A stretch of 64,000 nt of DNA from Sorangium cellulosum So0157-2 (GTDB taxonomy: Bacteria; Myxococcota_A; Polyangia; Polyangiales; Polyangiaceae): assembly GCF_000418325.1 (NCBI RefSeq), contig NC_021658.1, positions 10,182,001 through 10,246,000 on the forward strand. The letters are read 5' to 3'. This document shows positions 1-7,649 of this stretch, one piece after another. Under the pieces are notes generated by a model. It ran no database searches, was not told the origin of the DNA, and was given only the letters and a program-made list of their open reading frames with translations. Position 1 is the first letter of the stretch. Each line of letters starts with the position of its first letter. The position numbers and the translations under genes were made by a program.

Positions 1-350
1 CGCCGCAGGCCACGCGCGGCTGTGCAACCCGGGTCCGACGCCCTCGCCCGCGCCGCACGCCCGCCCGCGCGGACGCCGCCTCACGGCCGCATCCGCCGCC
101 GAAACCGCGCCGCCGCTCGCACGTAAACCCGTACGCAGCACCCAGCGAGGCGCGCCGAGCCACCGCTCGCCCGGCTCGGACGCCGCCCGCGGCCACGGCA
201 TCGCTCGGGTCGACGATGACATCGAGCGAACGGACGGGCAGACGGGGCAGCCCCGATCGCCCTTCCCGCCCTCCTACCTTCCTGCTCCAGTGGAGGGCGC
301 CACGCGATCGCGGCCGCGAGCACCAACCCCATGAGACCCAGGAGACCCGC
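1..350. other. Upstream stretch without a supported gene
   Basis: All frames are Arg/Pro/Gly-rich, as expected for noncoding GC-rich DNA. No start with a ribosome binding site or recognisable domain is seen. The end of a gene lying left of the window cannot be excluded. Confidence 0.4.
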
Positions 351-1199
351 GTGAAGACGATCCGGACACGGACACTGCTCCTCGTCGCGCTCGCGACCGC
401 CGCGCCGGGCGCGGCCGCCTGCCAGGGAGAGCCGCAGCCCCTCGCGCCCGCCGCGACCGAGCTCAAGGCTCCGGAAACGAAGGCGCCCGCCGCGGCGACC
501 TTCGCGATCGCCCGGGCCGGCAGCAAGGTCGAGCTCGCGATGGATGCGCCGCGCGAGAAGATCCGCGGGCGGATCGAGGGCGCCGCCGGGGGGACGTTGC
601 AGGTCGATCCCACCGACATCACGAAGACGACGGGCCTCATCACGGTCGACCTCTCCACGCTCGAGCTCTTCCAGACCGCCGTGGGCGACGACGGCAAGCC
701 CGGCGAGGAGAAGAAGAGCGACGTGCAGAACGAGCACGCGCGCACCTGGCTCGAGATCTCCAAGGACACGCCCGACGACGTCCGCGAGAAGAACGCGAAG
801 GCCCAGTTCGCGATCCGGTCGATCTCGACCTCCGGCGAGAAGGACCTCTCGAAGCTGTCCGGCGCGGAGCGGACGGTGACCGTCACCGCGTCGGGCGACC
901 TCCTGCTGCACCAGCGGCAGGCCCCGAAGACCGTGGAGCTCATCGCCACGTTCCGGTACGAGGGCGACAGGCCCGCCGGCGTCACCGTGAAGACCGCGAA
1001 GCCGTTCTCGGTCGGGCTGGCCGAGCACGACGTCCGGCCGCGCGAGGCGTTCGGCAAGCTCGCCCAGAAGACGCTCGAGGTGCTGGCGCCCAAGGTCGCC
1101 AAGGAGGCGATGGTGTCGCTCGAGCTCACCGCGACCGCCGGCGCCGCGACCCCGGCGCCGGCCGCAGCCGCGGCGCCGGCGGGCAGCGCGGCGCGATGA
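351..1199 (+). CDS. YceI-like domain lipoprotein
   Basis: A predicted secreted lipoprotein of about 282 residues. I chose the GTG at 351 because it follows a CAGGAG ribosome binding site (339-344) and gives a clean type II signal peptide ending in a Gly-Ala-Ala-Ala-Cys lipobox; the longer frame from 216 would place 45 charged residues before it. After an Ala/Pro linker, the central part (FAIARAGSKVELAMDA, GLITVDLSTLELF, then the end-weighted beta strands) has the layout of the YceI lipocalin-like fold, which binds polyisoprenoids or other apolar ligands in the periplasm. The C-terminus is Ala/Pro-rich. It is followed at 148 bp by the RiPP-type operon; a shared role is possible but not shown. 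Confidence 0.75.
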   Translation: MKTIRTRTLLLVALATAAPGAAACQGEPQPLAPAATELKAPETKAPAAATFAIARAGSKVELAMDAPREKIRGRIEGAAGGTLQVDPTDITKTTGLITVDLSTLELFQTAVGDDGKPGEEKKSDVQNEHARTWLEISKDTPDDVREKNAKAQFAIRSISTSGEKDLSKLSGAERTVTVTASGDLLLHQRQAPKTVELIATFRYEGDRPAGVTVKTAKPFSVGLAEHDVRPREAFGKLAQKTLEVLAPKVAKEAMVSLELTATAGAATPAPAAAAAPAGSAAR

Positions 1200-1277
1200 G
1201 CGGCGCGCGCCGCCTGCCCGGGAGCCATTGCGGCGCCGCGGCGGCTCTGAGATGACACGGCGCTCCGTGCGCCGCCG

Positions 1278-1304
1278 GGAAACCGGATCACGCCTCGCCC
1301 GTAG
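1278..1304 (+). promoter_or_regulatory. Candidate ECF-sigma promoter of the DUF692 operon
   Basis: GGAAACC at 1278-1284 is followed after 16 bases by GTAG at 1301-1304, about 40 bases before the start codon of the precursor gene. This resembles the GGAAC/GTAACC -35 and short -10 elements of ECF sigma promoters. The same operon encodes an ECF factor, so autoregulation is plausible. Seen by eye only. Confidence 0.3.
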
Positions 1305-1346
1305 TGGGCGCAGGCCCATCACGACGAGAACCAGAGGAGCCACACG

Positions 1347-1760
1347 ATGCTGTCGAAGAAGAGCATTTACGAGACCCTCGCCGCGCTGAGCGCCGGCGCC
1401 CTGCTGATGGGCGGCTGCGGCGGCGCGCAGGCGCCGGTCAACGCGACCGAGGTCCCCGCCGAGCAGGAGGCGACCCCGGCCGCCCCCGCCGCGCCGGCCG
1501 AGCCCGCGCCGGCCGAGACGACCTCCGGCGACGCCGCCGCGGGCGCGAACGTCCCCGCGGCCCCGGCCGCGCCGGACTCCGCCGCCCCGCCGAGCGACGC
1601 GCAGTCCGCCGCGACCTCGCCGCAGGTCGCGCCCACGGCCACCCCGGCGGCCACCGCGCCCACGCCGCCCACGCCGACCGCCGCGCCCAAGCCCGCGGCG
1701 AAGAAGGCGGCCGCCAAGAAGCCCGGCCACGCGGGCTGCGGCCAGGGCACCTGCGCCTGA
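1347..1760 (+). CDS. Lipoprotein RiPP precursor candidate with CGxGxC tail
   Basis: A 137-residue small protein. The N-terminus is a lipoprotein signal peptide (LLMGGC, Cys24 as lipidation site). The middle is about 90 residues of Ala/Pro/Thr-rich linker, then a Lys-rich patch (AAKKAAAKK), and the last 11 residues are GHAGCGQGTCA with Cys131 and Cys136. Apart from the lipobox Cys, these are the only cysteines. A linker ending in Cys-Gly-x-Gly-x-Cys resembles the EGKCG-type cores of HvfA-like precursors modified by DUF692 enzymes. The ATG follows GAGGAG at 1334-1339. The DUF692 gene starts 31 bp downstream. I infer that the C-terminal tail is the modified core and that the product stays membrane-anchored; no modification can be read from DNA. 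Confidence 0.65.
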   Translation: MLSKKSIYETLAALSAGALLMGGCGGAQAPVNATEVPAEQEATPAAPAAPAEPAPAETTSGDAAAGANVPAAPAAPDSAAPPSDAQSAATSPQVAPTATPAATAPTPPTPTAAPKPAAKKAAAKKPGHAGCGQGTCA

Positions 1761-1791
1761 TCCCGGTCGGCCCAGCCCGCCCCGCGCCCCC

Positions 1792-2673
1792 ATGACCGAA
1801 AGCGCGCTCACCGGCGTCGGCCTCGGGCTCCGATGGGAGTTCCTCGACGAGGTGCTCGCGGCGCTCGAGGCGCCCGACGAGGGCGCGCGCGGCGCGGCGC
1901 TGGCCGTCCCCTTCTTCGAGCTCTCCCCCGAGAACTACATGCGCCGCGGCGGCTACTACCCCGCCGCGATCGCGCGCGTCCGGGAGCACCGCGCGATCCT
2001 GACGCACGGGCTCACCCTCTCGGTCGGCGGGGTCGATCCGCTCGACGACGGCTACCTGCGCGCGCTGCGGGGGTTCGTCGATCGGCTCGACCCGCCGTTC
2101 CACAGCGATCACCTCTGCTTCTCGGGCGTCGACGGCAGGTTCGTGCACGACCTCCTGCCGCTCCCGCTCACCTCCGCGGCCGCCGCCCACGCCGCGGCCC
2201 GCATCCGCGAGGCCGCGGACCGGCTCGGGCGCCCGATGGCCATCGAGAACATCACCTACTACCTGGTCCCGGGCCGCGCCTCGCTCGACGAGGCCGACTT
2301 CCTCGTCGAGGTGCTCGAGCGCGCCGGCTGCGGGCTCCTGCTCGACGTGAACAACGTCTACGTCAACGCCAGGAACCACGGCTTCGACCCGGTCGCGTAC
2401 CTGGAGAAGATTCCACCCGCGCGCGTCGTCTCGATGCACGTGGCCGGTCACGAATGGCGCGACGACGCGGGGGTCGTCGTCGACACGCACGGCGCGCCGG
2501 TGATCGAGCCGGTGCTCGACCTGCTCGCCCGCGCGGTCGCGCGGACCGGGCCGGTGCCGGTCGTGCTGGAGCGCGACAACGACGTGCCGCCGCTCGACGC
2601 GCTGCTCGCGGAGCTCGCCGAGGTCGAGGCGGCGTACCGGCGCGGGCTCGCCGCGCGCGAGGCGCGGGCGTGA
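1792..2673 (+). CDS. DUF692 multinuclear non-heme iron oxidase (MNIO)
   Basis: A 293-residue enzyme of the UPF0276/DUF692 family, a TIM-barrel related to MbnB, TglH and the bufferin enzyme BufB. Characterised members use two or three iron atoms and oxygen to modify cysteines of ribosomal peptides into oxazolone/thioamide, thiooxazole or related groups. Metal-ligand motifs are visible: HSDH (residues 104-107), IENITYY with Glu152, LLLDVNN with Asp185, MHVAGH with His216 and His220, and LERDND near residue 263. Length is normal for the family. Its stop overlaps the GTG of the DUF2063 partner by four bases, showing translational coupling. Substrate is inferred to be the preceding lipoprotein. 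Confidence 0.9.
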   Translation: MTESALTGVGLGLRWEFLDEVLAALEAPDEGARGAALAVPFFELSPENYMRRGGYYPAAIARVREHRAILTHGLTLSVGGVDPLDDGYLRALRGFVDRLDPPFHSDHLCFSGVDGRFVHDLLPLPLTSAAAAHAAARIREAADRLGRPMAIENITYYLVPGRASLDEADFLVEVLERAGCGLLLDVNNVYVNARNHGFDPVAYLEKIPPARVVSMHVAGHEWRDDAGVVVDTHGAPVIEPVLDLLARAVARTGPVPVVLERDNDVPPLDALLAELAEVEAAYRRGLAAREARA

Positions 2674-3722
2674 GCGCGGCGCGCGAGGCGATGGACGGGC
2701 CGCCGCCGGAGCTCGCGAGCGCGGCGCGCGAGGCGATGGCCGAGCCGCCGCCGGAGCTCGCGGCGCTGCAGCGGGCGCTCCAGGCGAGCGTGAGCGCGCC
2801 GGACGGCGAGGCGATCGCGACCGACCCGCGCGCGTGGCTCGCCAGCGCCGGGCTCGAGGGACCGGACCTCGAGGCGATGACCGCGCTCCCGCCGAGGCGG
2901 CTGCTGCTCTACCGGAGCCTCGTCCGCCGCGGGCTGACCGGCGCGATCCGCGCCGGGATCCCGCGGACCGCGGCGCGGCTCGGCGACCGGTTCGAGGCGG
3001 ACGCGGCGCGCTTCCTCGAGGCGGAGCTGCCCCGGTCGCGCTACCTCCGCGACGTCGCCTTCGCGTTCGTGGCCTTCGCGGCGCCGCGCTGGGTCGAGGA
3101 CCCGGAGGTGCCCGCCTACCTCGCGGATCTCGCCCGCCACGAGCTCGCCGCCTTCGCGGCGGCGTGCGCCGAGCCGGACGAGGAAGAGGCCGGCGCGACG
3201 GGCGACCCCGGCGCCACGGGCGACCCCGACGGGCGACCCCGGCGCCGCGCCACGGGCGACCCCGGCGCCACGGGCGACCCCGGCGCCACGGGCGACCCGG
3301 ACGCGCCGCGCGGACCGGATACGCCGGGCGCGCCCGCCCCCGGCGAGGCGCTCTCGCTCGACCGCGGCGTGCGCTTCCAGCGGGCCGCGGCGCTCGCGCG
3401 CTACGAGCACGCGGTCCACCGGCTGCAAGGCGCCGAGTCGGCGCGCGACGTGCCGGCCCGCGAGCCCACGCGCCTGCTCGTGTACCGCGACGCCGGGCAC
3501 GACGTGCGCTTCCTCGAGCTCACGCCGCTCGCGGCCGAGATCCTCGACCGCCTCCTCGCGGGCGCCGCGCTCGGCGACGCCGTGGTCCAGGGCTGCGCCG
3601 CGCTGGGGCACCCGGTCGACGGCCCGGTGCTGGACGGCGCCGCGGCCCTCCTGAGCGACCTCGCCGAGCGCGGGGCGCTCCTCGGACCGTCGCGGCCGCG
3701 GGCGTTCGGCGCGCCGTGCTGA
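2670..3722 (+). CDS. DUF2063 (HvfC/BufC-type) partner of the MNIO
   Basis: 350 residues, starting at a GTG overlapping the stop of the DUF692 gene. The N-terminal half (ALQRALQASV, DPRAWLASAGL, LLLYRSLVRRGLTGAI, FLEAELPRSRYLRDVAFAFVAFA) has the pattern of DUF2063 proteins, which act with the MNIO in substrate recognition. The C-terminal half (RLLVYRDAGHDVRFLELTPLAAEILDRLL) fits the second domain of such partners. Between them is an odd insert, about residues 175-225, made of repeated GATGDP units from an 18-bp direct repeat (about 3191-3300), unlike usual family members. The N-terminus also contains a short duplicated block (SAAREAM..PPPELA, twice). Confidence 0.8.
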   Translation: MSAAREAMDGPPPELASAAREAMAEPPPELAALQRALQASVSAPDGEAIATDPRAWLASAGLEGPDLEAMTALPPRRLLLYRSLVRRGLTGAIRAGIPRTAARLGDRFEADAARFLEAELPRSRYLRDVAFAFVAFAAPRWVEDPEVPAYLADLARHELAAFAAACAEPDEEEAGATGDPGATGDPDGRPRRRATGDPGATGDPGATGDPDAPRGPDTPGAPAPGEALSLDRGVRFQRAAALARYEHAVHRLQGAESARDVPAREPTRLLVYRDAGHDVRFLELTPLAAEILDRLLAGAALGDAVVQGCAALGHPVDGPVLDGAAALLSDLAERGALLGPSRPRAFGAPC

Positions 3723-3760
3723 TCGCCGGCGCGCAGACGGTGTATGCCGCCGGAGCGGCC

Positions 3761-4462
3761 ATGGACGAGCTCGCCCTGAACGCAGCGATGGACCGGTACG
3801 CGTGCGGCGACGCGCGCGCGTTCACCGAGCTGCACCGCGCGCTCTCGGCGCGCCTCCTCGCGTACCTCACCCGGATGTGCGGCTCCGAGACGCTCGCCGG
3901 CGACCTGGCGCAGGAGACGTTCCTGCGGATGCACCGCGCCCGATCGACCTTCGCCCGGGGCGGCGCCGTCACGCCGTGGGCCTACGCCATCGCGCGGAAC
4001 GTGTACGTCGATCACGCGCGCGCCCAGAAGCACCGCAGCACCGAGCGGCTCCCGAGCGATCCGGGCGCGGAGCCGCCGGACGCGCGCGGCGCCGACGCCG
4101 AGGCGGTGGCGATCGCCACCGAGACGGCGCGGATGGTCGAGCGCGTGCTCGCGCGCCTCCCGGCGTCGCAGCGCGAGGCGTTCATCCTGATCCGGTACGA
4201 GGGCCTGAGCGTGCAGGACGCCGCGGCGATCCTGGGGACGACCGGGACCGCGGTGAAGCTCCGCGCCTTCCGCGCCTACGAGGCGCTGCGCGCCGCGCTC
4301 GAGGAGCTCAAGCGGCAGCCCGAGGCGGAACGAGGCGAAGGCCGGGGCGCGGAGAAGGGCGCCCACGACAAGGACGACGGGCCCGCGGCCGCGAGACCGG
4401 AGCGGAGCGGCCGCCGCGGCAAGGGGCAGCCGGGCGTCCGGGGAGGTGCCGATGGCGAATGA
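3761..4462 (+). CDS. ECF RNA polymerase sigma factor (SigF-like)
   Basis: About 233 residues. Region sigma-2 is seen as LAYLTRMCGSETLAGDLAQ followed by ETFLRMHRARSTF, and region sigma-4 as LPASQREAFILIRYEGLSV with the recognition helix GTTGTAVKLRAFRAYE. A charged 45-residue tail follows. The ATG at 3761 has a GGAG six bases upstream; the longer open frame upstream is a shadow of the DUF2063 gene. The stop overlaps the next gene by 11 bases, the usual arrangement of a sigma factor and its anti-sigma factor. By analogy with Caulobacter SigF-NrsF, which controls DUF692-containing clusters, it probably drives this operon in response to metal or redox stress. Confidence 0.85.
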   Translation: MDELALNAAMDRYACGDARAFTELHRALSARLLAYLTRMCGSETLAGDLAQETFLRMHRARSTFARGGAVTPWAYAIARNVYVDHARAQKHRSTERLPSDPGAEPPDARGADAEAVAIATETARMVERVLARLPASQREAFILIRYEGLSVQDAAAILGTTGTAVKLRAFRAYEALRAALEELKRQPEAERGEGRGAEKGAHDKDDGPAAARPERSGRRGKGQPGVRGGADGE

Positions 4463-5132
4463 GCGCGACCTGCTGAGCGGGCTCGAGGACATCCCCGATC
4501 CCGCGGCCCACCTCGTCGCCCGCCCGCCGCCCGCCTCGGCGGTGCCGCCGGCCGAGCCGTCGCTGACGCGCCCGGCGCGCGAGCGCCGCGCCCTGATCGC
4601 GAGCCTCGTCGGGCTCGCCTGGATCCTGATCTTCAGCTGGATCGAGGGCTTCCGCGACGACCTCGGGTCGCCCGGGGTCGCCGTCCCGCTCGCCGTCGGG
4701 GCGGCGCTCTCCGGCCTCGGCCTGCTGCTCGCGCTGAGGCCGCGCGCCCGGGGCCTGCCGGCCGGCGTGCGGGCGCTCCAGGCGCTCGTCGCCGCGGTGC
4801 CGGTCGGGTTCCTGGCCGCGGCCGTCGCGACGTCGCGCGTGGCCGATCCGCCGGTGCCGCTGGAGCTGCACCTCAGGTGCATCGCGAGCGCCGTCGGCAC
4901 GGGGCTCGTGCCGTTCGCGCTGGCGGCGCTCGTGCTGCGCCGCTCGTTCCTCTCGGCCCCGGCGTGGCGCGGCGCCGCGATCGGGGCCCTGTGCGGCCTC
5001 GGGGTGGTGGTCGGCCTCGGGACGCACTGCGAGCTCGACGATCTCCTCCACGTCGCCCTCGCCCACGGCCTCCCGATCGCGGCCGGCGCGCTCCTCGGCG
5101 CCGCCGCGGGGGCGCTGCGCGGGCGAGCCTGA
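4452..5132 (+). CDS. NrsF/DUF1109-like membrane anti-sigma factor
   Basis: 226 residues with about six hydrophobic segments after a 45-residue cytoplasmic N-terminus (LLSGLEDIPDPAAHLV, likely the sigma-binding part). The C-terminus has THCELDDLLH followed by a final membrane helix, a Cys/His-containing layout like DUF1109 (NrsF) proteins, where cysteines sense metals or oxidants. Two further cysteines lie in or near membrane segments (LRC, ALCG). I chose the ATG at 4452, preceded by GGAGGT at 4443-4448, over the in-frame GTG at 4446. The 11-base overlap with the sigma gene supports partnership. The family call is by pattern and weaker than the sigma call. Confidence 0.65.
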   Translation: MANERDLLSGLEDIPDPAAHLVARPPPASAVPPAEPSLTRPARERRALIASLVGLAWILIFSWIEGFRDDLGSPGVAVPLAVGAALSGLGLLLALRPRARGLPAGVRALQALVAAVPVGFLAAAVATSRVADPPVPLELHLRCIASAVGTGLVPFALAALVLRRSFLSAPAWRGAAIGALCGLGVVVGLGTHCELDDLLHVALAHGLPIAAGALLGAAAGALRGRA

Positions 5133-5184
5133 CGAGCGCCGTGGCGCTTGCCCCGCGGCGCCGGCCGGGGGTAACGCATGTCCG

Positions 5185-6474
5185 GTGAACGTGGACCGAT
5201 CGAGGCAGCGCCTCCTCCTCTGTCTGGCCGCTGGGCTGTGGCTCGGATGCAGCCGATGCGGCGATGGAACCGCGAACGGCGGCGCGACGGCGGGGAGCTC
5301 CGGGGCCGGCGGCGGCGGCATCAGCCAGGGCGGCGCCACGACGACGGCCAGCGGTACGGGCGGCAGCGGCACGGGCAGCGTCGGCGCGAGCGTCGGCGCG
5401 GGCGGCGGCGGCGCGCCGCCTGCCGTCGCGCCCCTGGTCGTCGTCGGGGGGCACAAGGGCATCTTCGTCTTCCGCCTGGACGAGGCCGACGGCGCGCTCT
5501 CGGCCGTGGAGGGCCCGCTCGACGCCGAGATGAACCCGACCTTCCTCGCCGTCGATCCGGCGCGCCGGCGCCTCTTCGCGGTGAACGAGCTCGACGAGAT
5601 GGATGGAGAAGCGTCGGGCGCGGTCGCCGCGTTCCGGATCGACGCGGGCGACGGGACGCTCGCGTTCCTCAACCGGGTATCCTCGCAGGGCGAGGGCCCT
5701 GCCCACCTCTCCCTCGATCGCGCCGGGCGCTTCGTCCTCGTCGCCAACTACGGCGGGGGCACGGCGGCGGTGCTCCCCGTCGGCGACGACGGCGCGCTCG
5801 GGGAGGCGGTCGACCAGATCGCCTTCGACGGGCGCATGCCGAGGTCGCACCACGTCGTGACCGACCCGGACAACCGGTTCGCCTTCGTCACCAACCTCGG
5901 CCTCGACTCCATCGCCCAGCTCACGTTCGACGCGGACATGGGCCAGGTGGAGCCCAACGACCCCGCGGCCGTCGCGCTGGCCGCCGGCGCGGGCCCCCGG
6001 CACCTCGACTTCCACCCGAACGGCCGGTTCGCCTACGTGATCAACGAGACTGCCGACGCGATCACCACGCTGAGCTACGACCCGTCGCGCGGGGCGCTCT
6101 CCGCCGTCGCGACCGTCTCGACGCTGCCGGAGGGCGTGAGCGGCCGGGGCAACACCTGCGCCGAGATCCAGGTCTCCCCGTCGGGGAAGTTCGTGTACGG
6201 GTCGAACCGCGGCCACGACAGCATCGCCATCTTCGCGGTCGATCCCGACCAGGGGACGCTGTCGCCCGTCGGCCACGCGCCGACGGAGGGGATGACCCCG
6301 CGCCACTTCCAGCTCTCGCCGTCCGGCGCGCTGATGCTCGTCGCGAACCAGGACTCGGACAGCATCGTCGCGTTCCGCGTCGACGAGGCGACGGGCGCCC
6401 TCGAGCCGACGGGCCGCGTCACCGCCGTCCCCGAGCCCACCTACGTCGGGATCGTGGCCTTGTCGGGCCGGTGA
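5185..6474 (+). CDS. Lactonase-family seven-bladed beta-propeller lipoprotein
   Basis: About 429 residues. A GTG start gives the signal LLLCLAAGLWLGC with a lipobox Cys, then a Gly/Ser/Thr-rich spacer of about 55 residues typical of myxobacterial surface lipoproteins. The rest repeats about every 50 residues with blocks such as GPAHLSLDRAGRFVLVANYG, GPRHLDFHPNGRFAYVINE and TPRHFQLSPSGALMLVANQ, the signature of the lactonase/6-phosphogluconolactonase family (PF10282). Cytoplasmic relatives hydrolyse 6-phosphogluconolactone; an exported lipoprotein form makes that substrate unlikely, so the true one is unknown. The stop overlaps the start of the next gene (TGATG), so the two are probably co-translated. 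Confidence 0.85.
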   Translation: MNVDRSRQRLLLCLAAGLWLGCSRCGDGTANGGATAGSSGAGGGGISQGGATTTASGTGGSGTGSVGASVGAGGGGAPPAVAPLVVVGGHKGIFVFRLDEADGALSAVEGPLDAEMNPTFLAVDPARRRLFAVNELDEMDGEASGAVAAFRIDAGDGTLAFLNRVSSQGEGPAHLSLDRAGRFVLVANYGGGTAAVLPVGDDGALGEAVDQIAFDGRMPRSHHVVTDPDNRFAFVTNLGLDSIAQLTFDADMGQVEPNDPAAVALAAGAGPRHLDFHPNGRFAYVINETADAITTLSYDPSRGALSAVATVSTLPEGVSGRGNTCAEIQVSPSGKFVYGSNRGHDSIAIFAVDPDQGTLSPVGHAPTEGMTPRHFQLSPSGALMLVANQDSDSIVAFRVDEATGALEPTGRVTAVPEPTYVGIVALSGR

Positions 6475-7526
6475 TGGCGCGCCGCGCAGCACGCCTCGCG
6501 CTCCTCGCCGCGGCGCTCGTCGCCTCGGCGCGCCCCGCGCGCGCGTCCTCCGGCGAGCAGACGGCGTCGCTGAGCTGGGTCCGGCTCGCGGGCGCCGAGG
6601 CGTGCGTCGCGGCGCGCGCGCTCGCGCAGGCGGTGGAGGCGCGCCTCGGGCGCGCGGCGCTCGTCTCGGCCGCCCGGGCCGACCTCACGATCGAGGGGCG
6701 CGTCGAGCCGGGCGCCTCCGGCGGGTGGCGCGCGGTGATCGCGGTCGCCGACGCGGACGGCGCGCTGCTCGGGACGCGCGAGATCGCGACGGCGTCGCCC
6801 CGCTGCGGGGCGATCGACGGCGAGCTCGCCCTGGCCATCGCGCTCATGATCGACCCCAGCGCGAGCCTGTCCCCCGGCGCGCCGCCTCCTCCGGCCGTGC
6901 CGGCGCCGCCGCCAGCGCAGCCGCCCGCGCCCGCGCCTTCACAGCCGCAGGTCATCGTGCAGCGCATCCTGATCCCGGTCCCGCCGCCGGCGCCTCCGCC
7001 GCCGGCGCCGTGGCGCGTCGAGATCGGCGCCGGTCCGCTCTTCGGGCTCGGCCTCCTGCCCTCGCCCGGCGTCGCCGCCGCGCTGCGCGCGCGCCTCACG
7101 CCGCCCGGGTCCTGGTCGTTCGAGGTCGGTGGTGCCGTCTGGTTCCCGAACGAGGCGACCACCGGCGCCTCCTCGACGCGCTTCTCCTGGGGCGAGGGGT
7201 TCGTGTCCGCGTGCCCCGTCTCGCTCGGGAGCGCCACGCGGCTCTCCGCGTGCGCCGGCGCCCGCCTCGGCGCGCTCCGCGTCGGCGGCCTCGGGTTCGG
7301 CGTCGACCGCGCCGACGAGCGCCTGACCGCGGGCGGCGCGCTCGACGTCCGTCTCACCCGGCGGCTCGTCGGCCCGCTCACCGCGGGCGGCGGCCTCGGG
7401 CTGATCGTGCCGCTCGTGCGCGACACCTTCTTCTACGTCGACGCGCAGGGCCGGGATCGCGAGATCTTCCAGATGGCGCCGCTCGCCGGGACTGCGGACG
7501 TCCTGCTCGGCGTCGATTTCCCCTGA
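6474..7526 (+). CDS. Exported Pro-rich-linker protein with barrel-like C-terminus
   Basis: 350 residues, not matched to a named family. An N-terminal signal peptide (ARLALLAAALVASARPARA) is followed by a domain of about 110 residues resembling a periplasmic alpha/beta region (cysteines in ACVAARAL and PRCGAIDGELALAIALMID). A Pro/Ala linker (about residues 135-180) precedes a C-terminal region of alternating hydrophobic, Gly-rich strands (VEIGAGPLFGLGLLP, LTAGGGLGLIVPLV) like a small outer-membrane barrel. This layout recurs in myxobacterial envelope proteins of unknown role. The ATG overlaps the upstream stop; the lactonase-like lipoprotein is its operon partner. Confidence 0.65.
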   Translation: MARRAARLALLAAALVASARPARASSGEQTASLSWVRLAGAEACVAARALAQAVEARLGRAALVSAARADLTIEGRVEPGASGGWRAVIAVADADGALLGTREIATASPRCGAIDGELALAIALMIDPSASLSPGAPPPPAVPAPPPAQPPAPAPSQPQVIVQRILIPVPPPAPPPPAPWRVEIGAGPLFGLGLLPSPGVAAALRARLTPPGSWSFEVGGAVWFPNEATTGASSTRFSWGEGFVSACPVSLGSATRLSACAGARLGALRVGGLGFGVDRADERLTAGGALDVRLTRRLVGPLTAGGGLGLIVPLVRDTFFYVDAQGRDREIFQMAPLAGTADVLLGVDFP

Positions 7527-7649
7527 ATTTTCCCTGGTACCCCGCGATTCGCGCCCGGCATCGATTTTCTCTCATAAGCGCTCGCCCACGCGGCCATGAA
7601 GGGCAGGGGGATGACAACGGGCTGCGCGAACAGGCCCGGGGAGACAGGA

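Noticed and set aside
81..1811. 576-codon open frame on the minus strand
   Set aside because: Arg/Gly-rich antisense shadow of the YceI-like and precursor genes; no domain, no ribosome site.
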